DNA of 64,000 nucleotides from Abelmoschus esculentus. Taxonomy: Eukaryota; Streptophyta; Magnoliopsida; Malvales; Malvaceae. A model generated the notes under the pieces. The model was not told the DNA's origin and made no database searches. It saw only the letters and a program-made list of their open reading frames with translations. Of this stretch, positions 52,151-63,343 are shown piece by piece. Positions within the stretch are counted from its first letter, which is position 1; each line of letters opens with the position of its first letter. A program made the translations under genes and the position numbers. The stretch spans positions 1,562,501 through 1,626,500 of the forward strand of contig JAUCBN010000035.1 of NCBI GenBank assembly GCA_035048815.1, read 5' to 3'.

Positions 52151-55100
52151 TCATAAGAAGTACGATAACTGCTCCTTCTTCCTCGATCCGCCTTCTCCGT
52201 ACAGATCATTCCATTGTTTCAACTCGTTCATTCCTGCTCCCTCGGATGAAAAGCTTGCTGCCACCTGCTTAGCAGTAGGAAAATGGAACACAGGGTTAAT
52301 TGTTCGTATTAAAAATTTAAACGAACATGAACGGAATGTGAACGGATACACTTGTAGGCAATTGTAACATTACCATGGAATCACTTGGTTATGTGGTGTT
52401 ACCTGATTCATTGCTTCCTTTAAATCTTCCATATTTAATGGCCTCAGGGTAATAACTCTTTCCCCTGCCTCTTCCGAGTTCTTCCCTTCTGCTTCATTCT
52501 TCTTTCTCTCCTGCATTTGTTCGATTGAATATAAACGAGAATACGTTTTTTTCGATGCCATATAAACGGAGAACTTACCTGATCCTTCAATCGCTCTTGC
52601 TTTATTAACTCCCGGACCGGACGGTAAGCGGCCGTTGTGCATAAGTTCTGGTTTAAGACAAGGAATGAGAGGTGATTATACTTCAATTTACTCTATCTGA
52701 AAAGTTTATAAAAATTGAATGAAAATCCAACCTTGAGGTCACTTCCAGTATATCCTTCAGTCATGGCAGCAAGCTCTGCAAAATCGACATTTTCTTCTAC
52801 TTTTTCCTTTGCAAGGAGAGTTCTAAAAATCTTTTCTCGGTTCTCTATGCTTGGAAGCCCCACCAGGATTCTGCTAAAACATGTATTAATATGAAGATAA
52901 CATAATTACGAAAAATCTGTAGGTATAACTGTATAAGTACCTTCGCTCGAAACGCCTAATGATAGCTTCATCGAGGTCGAACGGTCTATTGGTTGCAGCA
53001 AGGACGAGGATACGTTCCCCTGGCTTTGTCAAGAGTCCATCCCAATGTGCCATGAACTCATTTTTGATCTTCCGCATAGCTTCGTGCTCTCCGACACGAG
53101 TCCTTTGGCCAAGCATGCTATCTACCTCGTCCACAAATATAATCGTAGGAGATACCTTGGCTGCCAATGTAAACAAAGCTCGGACGTTTTTCTCGTCTTC
53201 TCCGAACCATTTAGAAGCAATGGTTGACATTGATACATTAATGAAGCTCGCACCGGCTTCTCTGGCAATGGCTTTCGCAAGCATTGTCTTACCAGTTCCA
53301 GGCGGACCGAACAACAGTATTCCCCTGCAAGGCTTCAGAAGTCCACCTTTGAAAAGGTCTGGCCTTCGTAGAGGAAGCATCACTAGCTCTTGCAGGGACT
53401 CTTTCAAATCATCTAAGGCACCGATATCGGCAAATGTAACATTGATTTCGTTTGCTGGTATGACCTCGGGTCTAATTCGCTTTTCGAATTCGTTGTCTGG
53501 AACAACTTCCTGTGGATTGATATGAAGGATGACAAAACCGGATATCGAAAGAATTTATTACCATGAAAGAGTAAACAAAAACTTACTGGAACTTTCACAG
53601 CTGGAACAGAAATTTCACTTTCAATCTTTTCGGGATTTGTGGTTCCAGTTTGGGATTTCGATTCCGTCTTTATAAATGCTGCAAATCTTGAAGGTTCCTA
53701 CATATATTCAATGTACATATTAGGGAGGTGAGCTTTGCTGTTACAAACAACTAGCTATATTATAAGACCTTTGCTCTTTCAGGTTGTGCTTCCAGTTTTA
53801 ACTTATCATTGCCAAACTTCCCTTGGAATAAATTCAATCCATATGACAAGCTGCACCAATGTGACCCAAATCAGAAATTTGGTGTCAATCGTAACATAAA
53901 CCTTGCAAGAGAAACGAATCCGACCTTTTCGATGATATAACGAGTTTTCCATTTCTGTATTTGGGATCCTTATTGTTCATCAAATGATAAGAAATGGCTG
54001 ATACCACAACTTCCTCTATGTATTTGCTGAGTGCCATAGCGTCTGCAACACAGATCGAATCCAGATCATCGCAGTCGAGATCGTTAGCTGAGAGCACTTC
54101 CATGATGTCATTTTTGTTGTCCTGAGTTTGGATCATGTTCATGTCCTTTTCCAGTAGATATTTCCAGTTGACAAGATGGTGTTCCTCGTCTGGTGGCTTG
54201 ATCTCAATGTTGTAAGGGAAAACAATGCGGAGCCTCTCATCCAACTCTTGGTAGTCGTTATCGAGATCGACAACTCGGGATCCAAGGATCAACACATTTC
54301 CAGATAATTTCTTCAACATTTGTTGAAAGAAATTGTAAAACCTTTGTGATCTAAACAAGAGCTTGTCAACATCCCTAAGATAAAGCACAATGGGAGCAGC
54401 TTTTGACACATAAACCAACACCTGCACTCACCAAGAATCGCTGTTGATTCATCATTTGTTTCAAAACAAAGTTATATATACATATATCTGTATATATTAC
54501 TACCTTGTAAAGAGCCTGTATGAGCAACTTCTCATCGAAAAACAATACGCCCGTTCGCGAACCTAGAGCTAAAATGAAATGATTAAAAGAATATTAAAGC
54601 AACAATGAAAAATGAGTATGAATCATGTGTTACGTGGGATACAAGTTTCGGATACAGATCTGCGTCTGGCATTGGTATGCCGGTTGGAAAAACTCGAGGA
54701 CATACCTGGATTCGCAGGAGAGCATTGAGATGCAAGGGCATTTATATTATCCGATGCGGAGGCATTCCTACGGAGCTTTGCAATGCTTTCGGTTTTCCTG
54801 CAGTTTCAAGAACCAGAAATATTGAAAAACATACGATCAAACTCTCGGTTATGCATTTCTACTGTGATTAATCTGGAATTTTTGTTCACAATACTTTGCT
54901 ACGAGATCCACACCACTGCTTTGCCGCTTCAAATTACCTGCAATACAAGTTATAGTTGATATTCAGACACAGAGAGAGGTAACCTATGTTACTCCGGACC
55001 GGATGCAAGTTAGAAATGACGACATATATGAATGTCAGACGCGAATACATTAAGAAAAACGAAAAATCCGAGCAACATAAGGATTTTGCAGTGTACCTTT

Positions 55101-56103
55101 AGGTTGCTCTGGTAGGAGTGAAAATGAACTGAACAGGCCAGACAAGCGCTCTAGTGTCGATTCCGAAGGAGATCGTTTTAAACTCTGCACGAAAGAATCA
55201 AAGATTAGAGAAATCAAAGCAGTATTGGTCCATTTCTATGTTCCATTGGAGAAAAAAACTTACAGATTCCTTGGAAGTACCATATTTATTGTGAATCTAC
55301 ACAGGTAAAGAATTAACTGTCAAAGGTAAAACTTGAAGACACCGCAATGCAATATTACCCGGATTTAGCTACGAGAGTGTTAGATACGAGTATGTATTCG
55401 ACATGTGAATGAAGAGTCCGAGCAAAATATCCGTAATGGTGTAAGATAATGTGCAAATACTCACTTTTAAGGAAAAGTCAGTTACATCCAACAGTAGCAA
55501 TTTTGATTCAAAGTAATGAGCCAAAGCTCTGGCAAGCATTTGTTGGTAAAGTTCTTCAAGAAAACAATGAAAAACTATACGTTAGAACAATTTCCGAAAC
55601 CGACATGCTATACAGGAAAATACGATGTAATGTCTGTTAACGAACCTGATGGTCCGGATAGCAAGATGGCTTTACTAGCAGGGGAAAGGTTCCTAGTGTA
55701 CTTTGAGACATCAGCATGTTTCAAGTGAACATAGGCAGCACTGGTTAACAATGCTCGAGTCTGCTCGCTGCCAAACAAGACCAAGGATGAATATATTGTT
55801 AGAACTAGGCAAGACTCGATCACCCCAACAGCCGTGTCCGACATATATTCAGATATGGATATACTAAGATGTCAAACAAATGGAAAAGTTATACCTGAGG
55901 TAATAGGGAAATTCGTCGAATCGGACATGACTTTCTCGGCCATCGACGATCAGGCGGATCAATTCTTTCTCCATATCCTCCAATGTGAGGGCGGCCGATG
56001 CAGCCGAACTGCCTCCGATCCAACCGCTGTGACCCGAAGCCAATCCAAGCCCCACCCCAACCCCAACCCCTAAGGCTGACAACAGTAAACTCTTTTGCTC
56101 CAT
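52151..56103 (-). CDS. DAA1: AAA-type ATPase, DAA1/At1g64110-like (spastin/katanin/MSP1-related)
   Basis: Sixteen exons join in frame to about 809 residues: about 56103-55895, 55767-55646, 55553-55465, 55296-55264, 55184-55097, 54937-54895, 54797-54706, 54568-54504, 54421-53925, 53850-53769, 53697-53587, 53509-52941, 52870-52732, 52647-52579, 52510-52403 and 52264-52151. N-terminal MEQKSLLLSALGVGVGVGLG is a Gly/Val-rich hydrophobic stretch, a possible anchor or mitochondrial/peroxisomal targeting segment. The C-terminal AAA module has Walker A GPPGTGKT (about 545-552), Walker B IIFVDEVD (DE about 604-605), a second region of homology NRPFDLDEAIIRRFERR with both Arg fingers, and the Vps4-like C-terminal helix ending EQLSYFL. 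The central region (VLVYVSKAAPIVLYLRDVDK, LSGNVLILGSRVVDLDNDYQ) looks like a degenerate first ATPase-like domain. No lesion seen. The substrate is unknown. Confidence 0.92.
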
Positions 56104-57474
56104 TGCTTCTCTTTAGGATATTTTTAAGCCCAATGTTTAATTTTCTTTTTGTTTCCTGAGAAAATTTCTCAGAAATCTTCTTGTTTCTATCAGAGAGGGA
56201 AGAAAAAAGTGGGTGTTATACACGGAGGATGACGGCGGAGGAAGAACAGGGGACTCACTCATTTCCCTCTATTTGTGGAGTCTTTATCGGGTTTTTTTCT
56301 CTTTTAGAGAGGAGAAACAGGGGGAGAAACTCCATGTGTAATTACAAAATTTGCTTACTATAACGGTTTATATGGCTACGGTTTGACAGTTGAAAGAAGT
56401 TATTGCTTTTTAAATCTTTGAAGGACTTGGCGCCACATTACCATGCAATTCTCTGCATGTAATAAAACCACCTGCATGTGATGAAACCGAGGTAATTGAA
56501 ATCCAAATTAATCTTTGGATTTTGATCTTATTTATCTTGTAAATGATAAAAAAAACTATGATGGACGTCGAACATTATAGAACAATATTAACGTTGAATA
56601 TAGTTGAGAGTGATAAATTTAACATATAATTATTCAATATTAGTGGGGTTCAACAGTATTCGACACCCGTTGTAAACTCATCATAAAAAAATATTATATA
56701 TAATTGAAAAAGCTTAAAAACAAAATATATATATATATATTAATAATTTCTCATTTAAATAGATATAACAAATTCATAAATTTAAATTTTCTAACAATTT
56801 TATTGTTTAATGTCTTTATAATACAGAGAGAGAAAAAATCCTTCTTTTTTCTCGGTATAATTTATGATCTAACACTAAAAAATATTAAAAATTAATTTTT
56901 AATTTTTAATGTGAAGACATAAATATGTATACTAAATTTTATAACAAAATTATAAAACTCGACTCAATCTTATAAAACTAATCCATTAATTTTTAACTGT
57001 TTCAAGTTATTCCAATTCTCTTTTCATAACTCAAAAATTTTATATAAAATTAAAAATTTTCGAGTTCAAATTACGATTCGATAGCTAAATGATAGATAGG
57101 GACCCAAAGAAAAGATATATTATAACCACAACTGTTCACAAAATGACTGGACCTTACAGGTACTACCCTGTATAATATATTTATATATTCACAACAACCT
57201 GCTGGAAACATGTAGATATTTACAACAGAGAACAGTGACCTTGATTCATTGTTACTATTTCCCACCCCAAATGGTAACACTGAGTAATAAAGCACTTTCC
57301 TGGTAATCTAAAACTAATGAATGACGAAGGGTTCCTAACAGTACCAAACTAGAACCAGAGGATGCAAACAAGCAGCGAAACTTAATAACTTCCTAGAATA
57401 ATTTCACAATAGTTGATAAATAAACTCACATCCAGTTCTGGGGGAGCTTAAAAGATTTGTTTAGCTCTGATGCA
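56104..57474. other. AAA-ATPase promoter/leader and spacer
   Basis: 56104-56350 is the likely leader/promoter of the minus-strand AAA gene. 56400-57060 is AT-rich without genes. 57070-57474 is likely the 3' UTR of the loricrin-like gene. Confidence 0.4.
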
Positions 57475-59487
57475 TTACTGGCGAAACCTGAAGCATTGAC
57501 CAAGGTAAAGACAAGAATCACCTGCTAGCATCGCCATCAAACTCCCACCATGGACCCTACCTTCAGGAGCCGAAGCAGATGAGCCCCCTTTGCTGACAGA
57601 GTTAGAGCCATATGGAACTTCAGATTGATTCAAAGTAGAACAAGTTCTGTCTGCAGAAGGTTGTATGCCACTCCACATTTTCATAGCGTCAATGTTCATG
57701 TCCTCGGTAGTAGCAATCCCTTTCATCTTTTCAGAATTGCTGAGTTTAGGGTCTAGAACAATAGGTCCGAGTGTTGCACCACCATGAACCCTCTTATCGT
57801 GAACAAGACTGCTGTGGAGTGCACATAAACCTGTTTTGCCCCTAGCAAAAGAGTTACAAGGGCCAGAAGGTTGGTTGCCATATTCTGACCCAGGATGGCC
57901 CCAGGAGCATCTCTTGCCTCCACCGTGTGCCTTGCAGAAATCCGTGCTACCTTGTGCACTTTTGCTACACCCTCCAAATTTGCATCTTTTACCTCCACCA
58001 TGTCGAACACAATAATCCGTACGCCCCCTTGCACTCTTTGTGCATTCAGGCACAGCACACCTCTTGCCTCCTCCATGTGCTACACAAAAGTTGGTTCCTC
58101 CATGCACACTCTTTGTACAAACCCCGCCACCTTCGAATGCACATCTTTTCCCCCCTCCATGACCCTTACAGAAAGGGGTACTCCCTTCAGCACCCTTGGT
58201 GCATCCTAGATATGTGCACCGTTTTCCACCACCATGTGCCTTGCAGAACATGGTACTCCCTTGTGCCCCTTTTGTGCATCCGATAAACTGACATCTACGT
58301 CCGCCTCCATGTGAGATGCAGAGTCCTGAGAGGCCTTCAGCACTCCTTGTGCAATTTTCCTTTTGACATCTCTTCCCACCACCATGACGTATACATAGTC
58401 CAGATTTGCCTCTGGCAGCTCGAGTACAACCATCATGGCTACATCTCCGACCACCACCATGGGCAATACAGAAATCAGTACGACCTTCTGCACTTTTTGT
58501 GCAACCAAGAAATTCACATCGGCGACCGCCACCATGGGCCTTGCAATACACAGTCCGACCCTCTGCTCCCTTATGGCAGCCAGGCTTTTGACACCTCCTG
58601 CCACCACCATGAGATATGCAACGGCCAGAGGCACCTCTGGCTCCCTTTCCACATCCTTCAACCTGGCATGTCTTCGAACTAGAGCTACGGTGTTGTGGCT
58701 GTTGTTGCCGCATTATCCCGGAAGTGCAGGTGACCGAGCTTTTCGGTGTAGTAATCACGCTTGAAGATAGCTCTGGAACAATGGAAGATAGATCAATGCT
58801 TCTTGGAACCTCCTTAAAGAAGAAACTAGCCTCTCTCGGTGGTAAACTCTGAAATGGAGGCAAACCAATTCCAGGTTTCCAGTGACATGAAGTAGATCTT
58901 TCATCTGCATTTGGGGCCACTTCAACTGCTACAGGCATCCTCATACCAGGAGTATCGGGAGAAGAGCTAAGATGGACACCAGTGATATCAGATTCAGAAG
59001 AACCAGTTGAGAGACTTAACACCAGGTCCACGTTCAGTTGCAATCCCTGTCCTTTCAGATCTGAACCAGCAGATTTCTTGGAGTTGTTTACCTTTTCATT
59101 TCCAAGATGGAGGGTAAAATCCAATTCAATATCCATTGAGGACTCCACATCAGATTCTTTGGCCGAAGATGTGGCAGTACAAGCAGTTGTTGAACTCCCT
59201 TTGCTGTCAGAGGAACTCGAGGAGCGACCTAACCGAAGAGCCAATGATGACCCAACATGCTCACTGATGGATCCATCCATCAAACTCCACTTCCTCTTGA
59301 TTCCCTTCGAAGTAGACATATAAGGGATTGAAAAACCAGGGGAATCAAGACTTAGACCAGTATCTTTACCATATGCAGTTGCACCCCCAGCCCCAGTTCC
59401 TCCAACTTGCATCGAACTAACCAAACTGTCGAATGCATTCAAAGAAAAATTAGAAGGGAACCCCAAGTTTGAGAACCTGGAATCCAT
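57475..59487 (-). CDS. Loricrin-like / 'WRKY19-like' protein with ten tandem Cys/His repeats
   Basis: 670 residues in one exon. The family (Arabidopsis At1g64140, At5g64550, At5g09670) is often named 'probable WRKY19', but no WRKYGQK is present here. Residues about 274-530 contain ten repeats of about 25 residues with the pattern Cx4Cx9-10CxxHGGG(R/K)R, for example CQKPGCHKGAEGRTVYCKAH and CTYLGCTKGAEGSTPFCKGH. Repeat 8 has a 3-residue insertion (CAFEGGGVC). A divergent eleventh unit (CSWGHPGSEYGN...CALH) closes the array. The C/C/C/H spacing suggests small zinc knuckles. The N-terminal half is Ser-rich with LxLxL-like blocks (ELDFTLHLG, VDLVLSLS), compatible with co-repressor binding. It probably acts in the nucleus; the molecular role is not established. 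A leader intron (donor about 60272, acceptor about 59785) is likely. Confidence 0.88.
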   Translation of the reverse strand: MDSRFSNLGFPSNFSLNAFDSLVSSMQVGGTGAGGATAYGKDTGLSLDSPGFSIPYMSTSKGIKRKWSLMDGSISEHVGSSLALRLGRSSSSSDSKGSSTTACTATSSAKESDVESSMDIELDFTLHLGNEKVNNSKKSAGSDLKGQGLQLNVDLVLSLSTGSSESDITGVHLSSSPDTPGMRMPVAVEVAPNADERSTSCHWKPGIGLPPFQSLPPREASFFFKEVPRSIDLSSIVPELSSSVITTPKSSVTCTSGIMRQQQPQHRSSSSKTCQVEGCGKGARGASGRCISHGGGRRCQKPGCHKGAEGRTVYCKAHGGGRRCEFLGCTKSAEGRTDFCIAHGGGRRCSHDGCTRAARGKSGLCIRHGGGKRCQKENCTRSAEGLSGLCISHGGGRRCQFIGCTKGAQGSTMFCKAHGGGKRCTYLGCTKGAEGSTPFCKGHGGGKRCAFEGGGVCTKSVHGGTNFCVAHGGGKRCAVPECTKSARGRTDYCVRHGGGKRCKFGGCSKSAQGSTDFCKAHGGGKRCSWGHPGSEYGNQPSGPCNSFARGKTGLCALHSSLVHDKRVHGGATLGPIVLDPKLSNSEKMKGIATTEDMNIDAMKMWSGIQPSADRTCSTLNQSEVPYGSNSVSKGGSSASAPEGRVHGGSLMAMLAGDSCLYLGQCFRFRQ

Positions 59488-60425
59488 CTAGCAATAGCCG
59501 AAAACTAAAAAAACGATATGCAGAGCAGATCTCAAATGCAACAGAGCAGTAGACAGTCGTCCTGACTTCCGGGGTGATGACAATTAGCCACAAAAAGTAG
59601 GGTTAGAAGATGCCGTTGAGTGAGTAAATCCCACCCCCACTAACAAATCCTGAAGTATCACAGCGATCCATTTCTATCGAAAAGTGATCCAATCCAACCC
59701 AAAATCGAGCCAATCGAACTAAAAGATGACAAATCACTGCAGACCAGGCACGTTTACAACAACATCACGGTGCTCCATCAACCTGTTCCAAAATAAAAAT
59801 AAGCTCAATTAAACTAGATAACAACTATAGTCGATATGAGCAAAAAAAAACTAAAACATTTTCCAAACAAAACTAGCTTCTTATCAAGCTAAATCTACCT
59901 TTTTTAAATCAAAATCTGAACTATCAAGACAGAAAATAACAGAGCAGAATAAACAAATTCAGCTTGGCATAACATAGCTTGAGATTGGTTTCAGTTTAGT
60001 TCTTCCTTTATGATTCCAACAAAAAAATGACTTTCAACTCAATAAAAGAGAATTGAAACAAACTTCATTTCTCAAAAAAATTCCAGCAAGTTTTAAGTTT
60101 CTAGGCAGCCAAACAGAGCCAGATATAACAGATTCGAAAAAAGTTATTCAAAAATAAAATAACTAATGAAATACTTTGAAGTTTGAACCTGGACGAGATT
60201 TGAATACAGATTAAGCCATCGAAACTGAAAAAGGAACTATTTTTTATGTAAAAGAGTGGAAAAACTGAATTACCTTGAACTCGGATTGAATTTTAATGGA
60301 AGAAAATGAATAGATGGGACGAGAAAAGGGAGTTTCAGAGCTTCGAGAGTGCCGGCAGGGAAAAGAGAAATAAAAGAGATTTGTGGGTGAGATGGAAATT
60401 AAAGGGAGCAATTTCATTTCATATG
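59488..60425 (-). promoter_or_regulatory. Split 5' leader of the loricrin-like gene
   Basis: In gene sense a donor-like CAAG|gtaatt near 60272 and an acceptor-like ggaacag near 59785 frame a probable leader intron of about 490 bases. The upstream leader exon runs to about 60390. No uORF of note assessed. Confidence 0.45.
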
Positions 60426-60431
60426 GTATGG

Positions 60432-60470
60432 CACGTGTGTATGATATCGGTGCACGTGCTACGTGTAGGA
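60432..60470. promoter_or_regulatory. ACGT-core (G-box/ABRE) cluster
   Basis: Two CACGTG palindromes (60432-60437, 60453-60458) and a CTACGTGT site (about 60459-60466) lie within 40 bases just 5' of the putative transcription start of the loricrin-like gene. These are bZIP/bHLH binding cores; ABA or light responsiveness is inference. Confidence 0.6.
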
Positions 60471-61085
60471 TTTCATGTTCTATGAATCTATGTAGTGTGA
60501 GTTGGCCCTTTTTGGTTTTAATGCTGCAAAAGGAATATGATTTACCATTAAAACTCCAATTTAATAATTAATAATTAATTAATTAATAATTATTTAATAA
60601 ATTATATTATTAAAAAATAATAATTTTAATTATGAAAAATATGCACTAGGGTAATTGATATTTATCTATTTTTTAATTATAAGATTAAAAAATTGATTTT
60701 ATTTATAATCATAAAATGTATTTTATGAGCAATCGTATCGTTTATTTCATTATATGTTAAATGTTTTAGGGTGATTATTTCGTACAGAATAACTCATAAA
60801 CTCCTTTTTATAAGTACTTTATTTTTAGGGTTTAAAAATTTGAATTACCTTGAACTCCGATTGAATTTTAATTTATATTTATAATTTAGGATATTAAGAA
60901 TAGTTGAATTCGATTTTATATGTACTGTAATAAATGTTATAGATTAAAAATTAAAATATATTGTGTAATGTTTTTTAAAATAAGATATAATATTTACGTT
61001 AAATTTTCATTTTTGAAAATTATATTTTTAAAAAGGAAATAACAATAACTAATACTACAAATTGGGGCATAAAAAATGGAATCCT
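60471..61085. other. AT-rich spacer
   Basis: No gene or definable repeat recognised. Short phrases match the leader region of the loricrin-like gene ('gaattaccttgaactc..gattgaattttaat' at about 60840-60872 and 60270-60300), a small direct duplication. Confidence 0.4.
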
Positions 61086-61089
61086 TACG

Positions 61090-61215
61090 TAATTGGTGAT
61101 GCCAGCAAACATACCATAAAAGAGGGCGGCTGCTATCAGGAATCCATTGTTAGGTTCGCCTGGCGACGCGAAATCTAATCGCCACGCCCACAACATCCCC
61201 GCCCTAGGCCTAGTC
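61090..61215 (-). other. Isolated exon-like GC-rich island
   Basis: On the minus strand a pyrimidine-rich acceptor (…gtgttgtag) near 61216 and a donor TAC|gtaagg near 61094 bound an open frame reading MLWAWRLDFASPGEPNNGFL then IAAALFYGMFAGITNY. This suggests part of a membrane segment. GC content is far above the flanks. No matching neighbouring exon was recognised, so it may be a transposed exon or organelle-derived scrap. Family unknown. Confidence 0.35.
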
Positions 61216-61591
61216 TACAACACGAGGGGGAAAAAGAAATAATAAAAAATATATAAATTTATTAATCTTTAATTCATAATTTTATATAAATACTTAAAAT
61301 TTCTACGTAAAAATTAAATTAATATAATTAAATCTCAATCAAAACCTTTGATGCATATATAAATAAATCATTTAAAATTTTAAATAAAAAGGATTATGAT
61401 CTAATTAAATATCGTAAAATACATTATTATTTAAGAAAAGTAGACAATTTGGGGTTTGTTCAACTTTATAGGAGAAAACACCGTGGCCTCTACAAAGCTT
61501 ATTATTTTATATATTCATTTTCACAAATGATTTTAATTTATTCATATCACTTTAATTTTTTTTTATAAATGTTACTGAATTTTTATTAGAT

Positions 61592-62346
61592 TTATAAAAT
61601 TTAATTGACATAAAGATACTTTTAACCCTTAATGTTTATAGTTTTTATCGTTTTAGCCCTTATTCTTTTTTTGGGATAAATTTAGCCCTTAACCTATATC
61701 TTTTTGACAAATATCTTATTTTTTAACTAGATTGATGACTGTACCGTTAAAAATTTAACGATGATACATATATATATGGAAGTGACATGGCATGTAACCT
61801 ATCAAATATATATATATAGAATATAATTTTATTCCAATATAAAATATAAAACAATTAAAATTCAAATAAAATATTAAAAATTAATTAATTCTAAAATATA
61901 AGATTATTAAACATTCTTAACTCTAGCTACGATAAAATCAAAATCTTATTCGAATTATGTTTATATTTTTTAAGATGAGATTTTGATTCTATCGTAGTTA
62001 GGGTTAAGAATGTTTAATAATTTTTTATTTTAGAATTAATTAATTTTTAATATTTTATTTGAATTTTAATTATTTTATATTTTATATTGAAATAAAATTA
62101 TATTCCACATATATATATATTTGATAGGTTATATTTCATATCATTTAAAATTATATTCTATATATATATATATTATTGTTAAATTTTTAACGGTTCAGTC
62201 ATCAAGCTAGTTAAAAAATAAGATATTTGTCAAAAAGATATAGGTTAAGGGCTAAATTTATCCCAAAAAAAGAATAAGGGCCAAAACGACAAAAATTGTA
62301 AACGTTAATGGTTAAAATTATCTTTATGCCAAATTAATTTTATAAC
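61592..62346. mobile_element. Long foldback (palindromic) element, copy 1
   Basis: An inverted repeat about 370 bases per arm. The left arm (…CATAAAGATACTTTTAACC, GGGATAAATTTAGCCCTTAA, CTATATCTTTTTGACAAATA) returns as its reverse complement on the right (…TATTTGTCAAAAAGATATAG, GGGCTAAATTTATCCC, TATCTTTATGCC). The centre is near 61965. Arms are imperfect (roughly one difference per 10-15 bases by eye). No coding content. The palindrome seems to continue weakly outside these limits. Confidence 0.8.
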
Positions 62347-63343
62347 CTAAAAAATAAAGAATAGTTTTTTATGGAATTAAGTATACTAATAAAATTCAGA
62401 AGCTTCTTAAATATTTTTGTTTATGTCCAAACGAAACGCATAAATAAGGAAAGAGTTTTAAACGATCCAAACTGTCATATAAAAAATATCACTACACAGG
62501 ATTGATTTTATCGGCAAACAACCATCAACGGAATAGGGATATAACTTTTCAAAAAACCATCGACAAAAAACATAAATAAGAAACTAACGTCGATTGAATC
62601 AAACTACAAGAACAGGTAAATCAAACCACCAACAAACAACAATCGATCGCTAGAGTATGTTGAAATGTGTCATAAGAGCAAATGAATCAAACCACAAAAT
62701 GAAAACATGTCACAAAAGACAGAAGAAAACGTGTCACAATGACAGAAATAACGTGCTATAAAAGCATAGATTTTTATTAAAATTGAAAATAAAAATAATA
62801 GATCTATAGATTCAATAGTCGACAATTAATACTAAGATTAATTATCGATTACCGATCTAAGGGACAAATTAAAGTAAAGAACGATTAATAACGAAAAAAA
62901 TTTTATAGAAAGAAAATAACGGTTAACTTCAATTGTTTGTTTAAATATTATTTTAGAACGCTGAACTAAAATAGAAAAAAAACGCTATAAAGATATTAAA
63001 TAATTATTTATTTATTATTTTTCTAATAAAATTATTTTTTTCATTTTAAATTATATTATTCAGATCGTTATATTAAAAATCAGAAATTTTTAAATAAAAT
63101 AAAAGGGATAACAAAAGTATTTAATATATTATATAAAATCTAAAAAAATCAATATAATCACATGTATCTAATTATTAACTGATTAACCCAAAACAAATAT
63201 TATAGAGACCATTACAAAATCATGATTGAATTATGAAGAGTAGAGTAATCCTTAAATCATAAATTAAATTTTAAATTCTTAAATTAAAAGATAAATATAG
63301 ATTAAAATTTATATGGTTGGTGTATATTTTTAAAAAAATTATA
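62347..63343. other. Spacer between the two foldback elements
   Basis: AT-rich and non-coding. Contains 'cgtgtcacaa/atgtcataag' phrases repeated near 62655-62760 (variants of gtgtca-caaaa-agaca), a small degenerate direct repeat. No gene. Confidence 0.4.

Noticed and set aside
52959..53525. 188-codon plus-strand ORF
   Set aside because: Antisense shadow of the AAA ATPase Walker exon.
57753..58682. Several long ORFs in other frames of the repeat gene
   Set aside because: Shadows produced by the periodic Cys/His repeat region of the loricrin-like gene.
57475..59487. Annotation as a WRKY transcription factor
   Set aside because: No WRKYGQK motif or WRKY zinc finger; only the Cys/His repeats that gave the family its misleading name.
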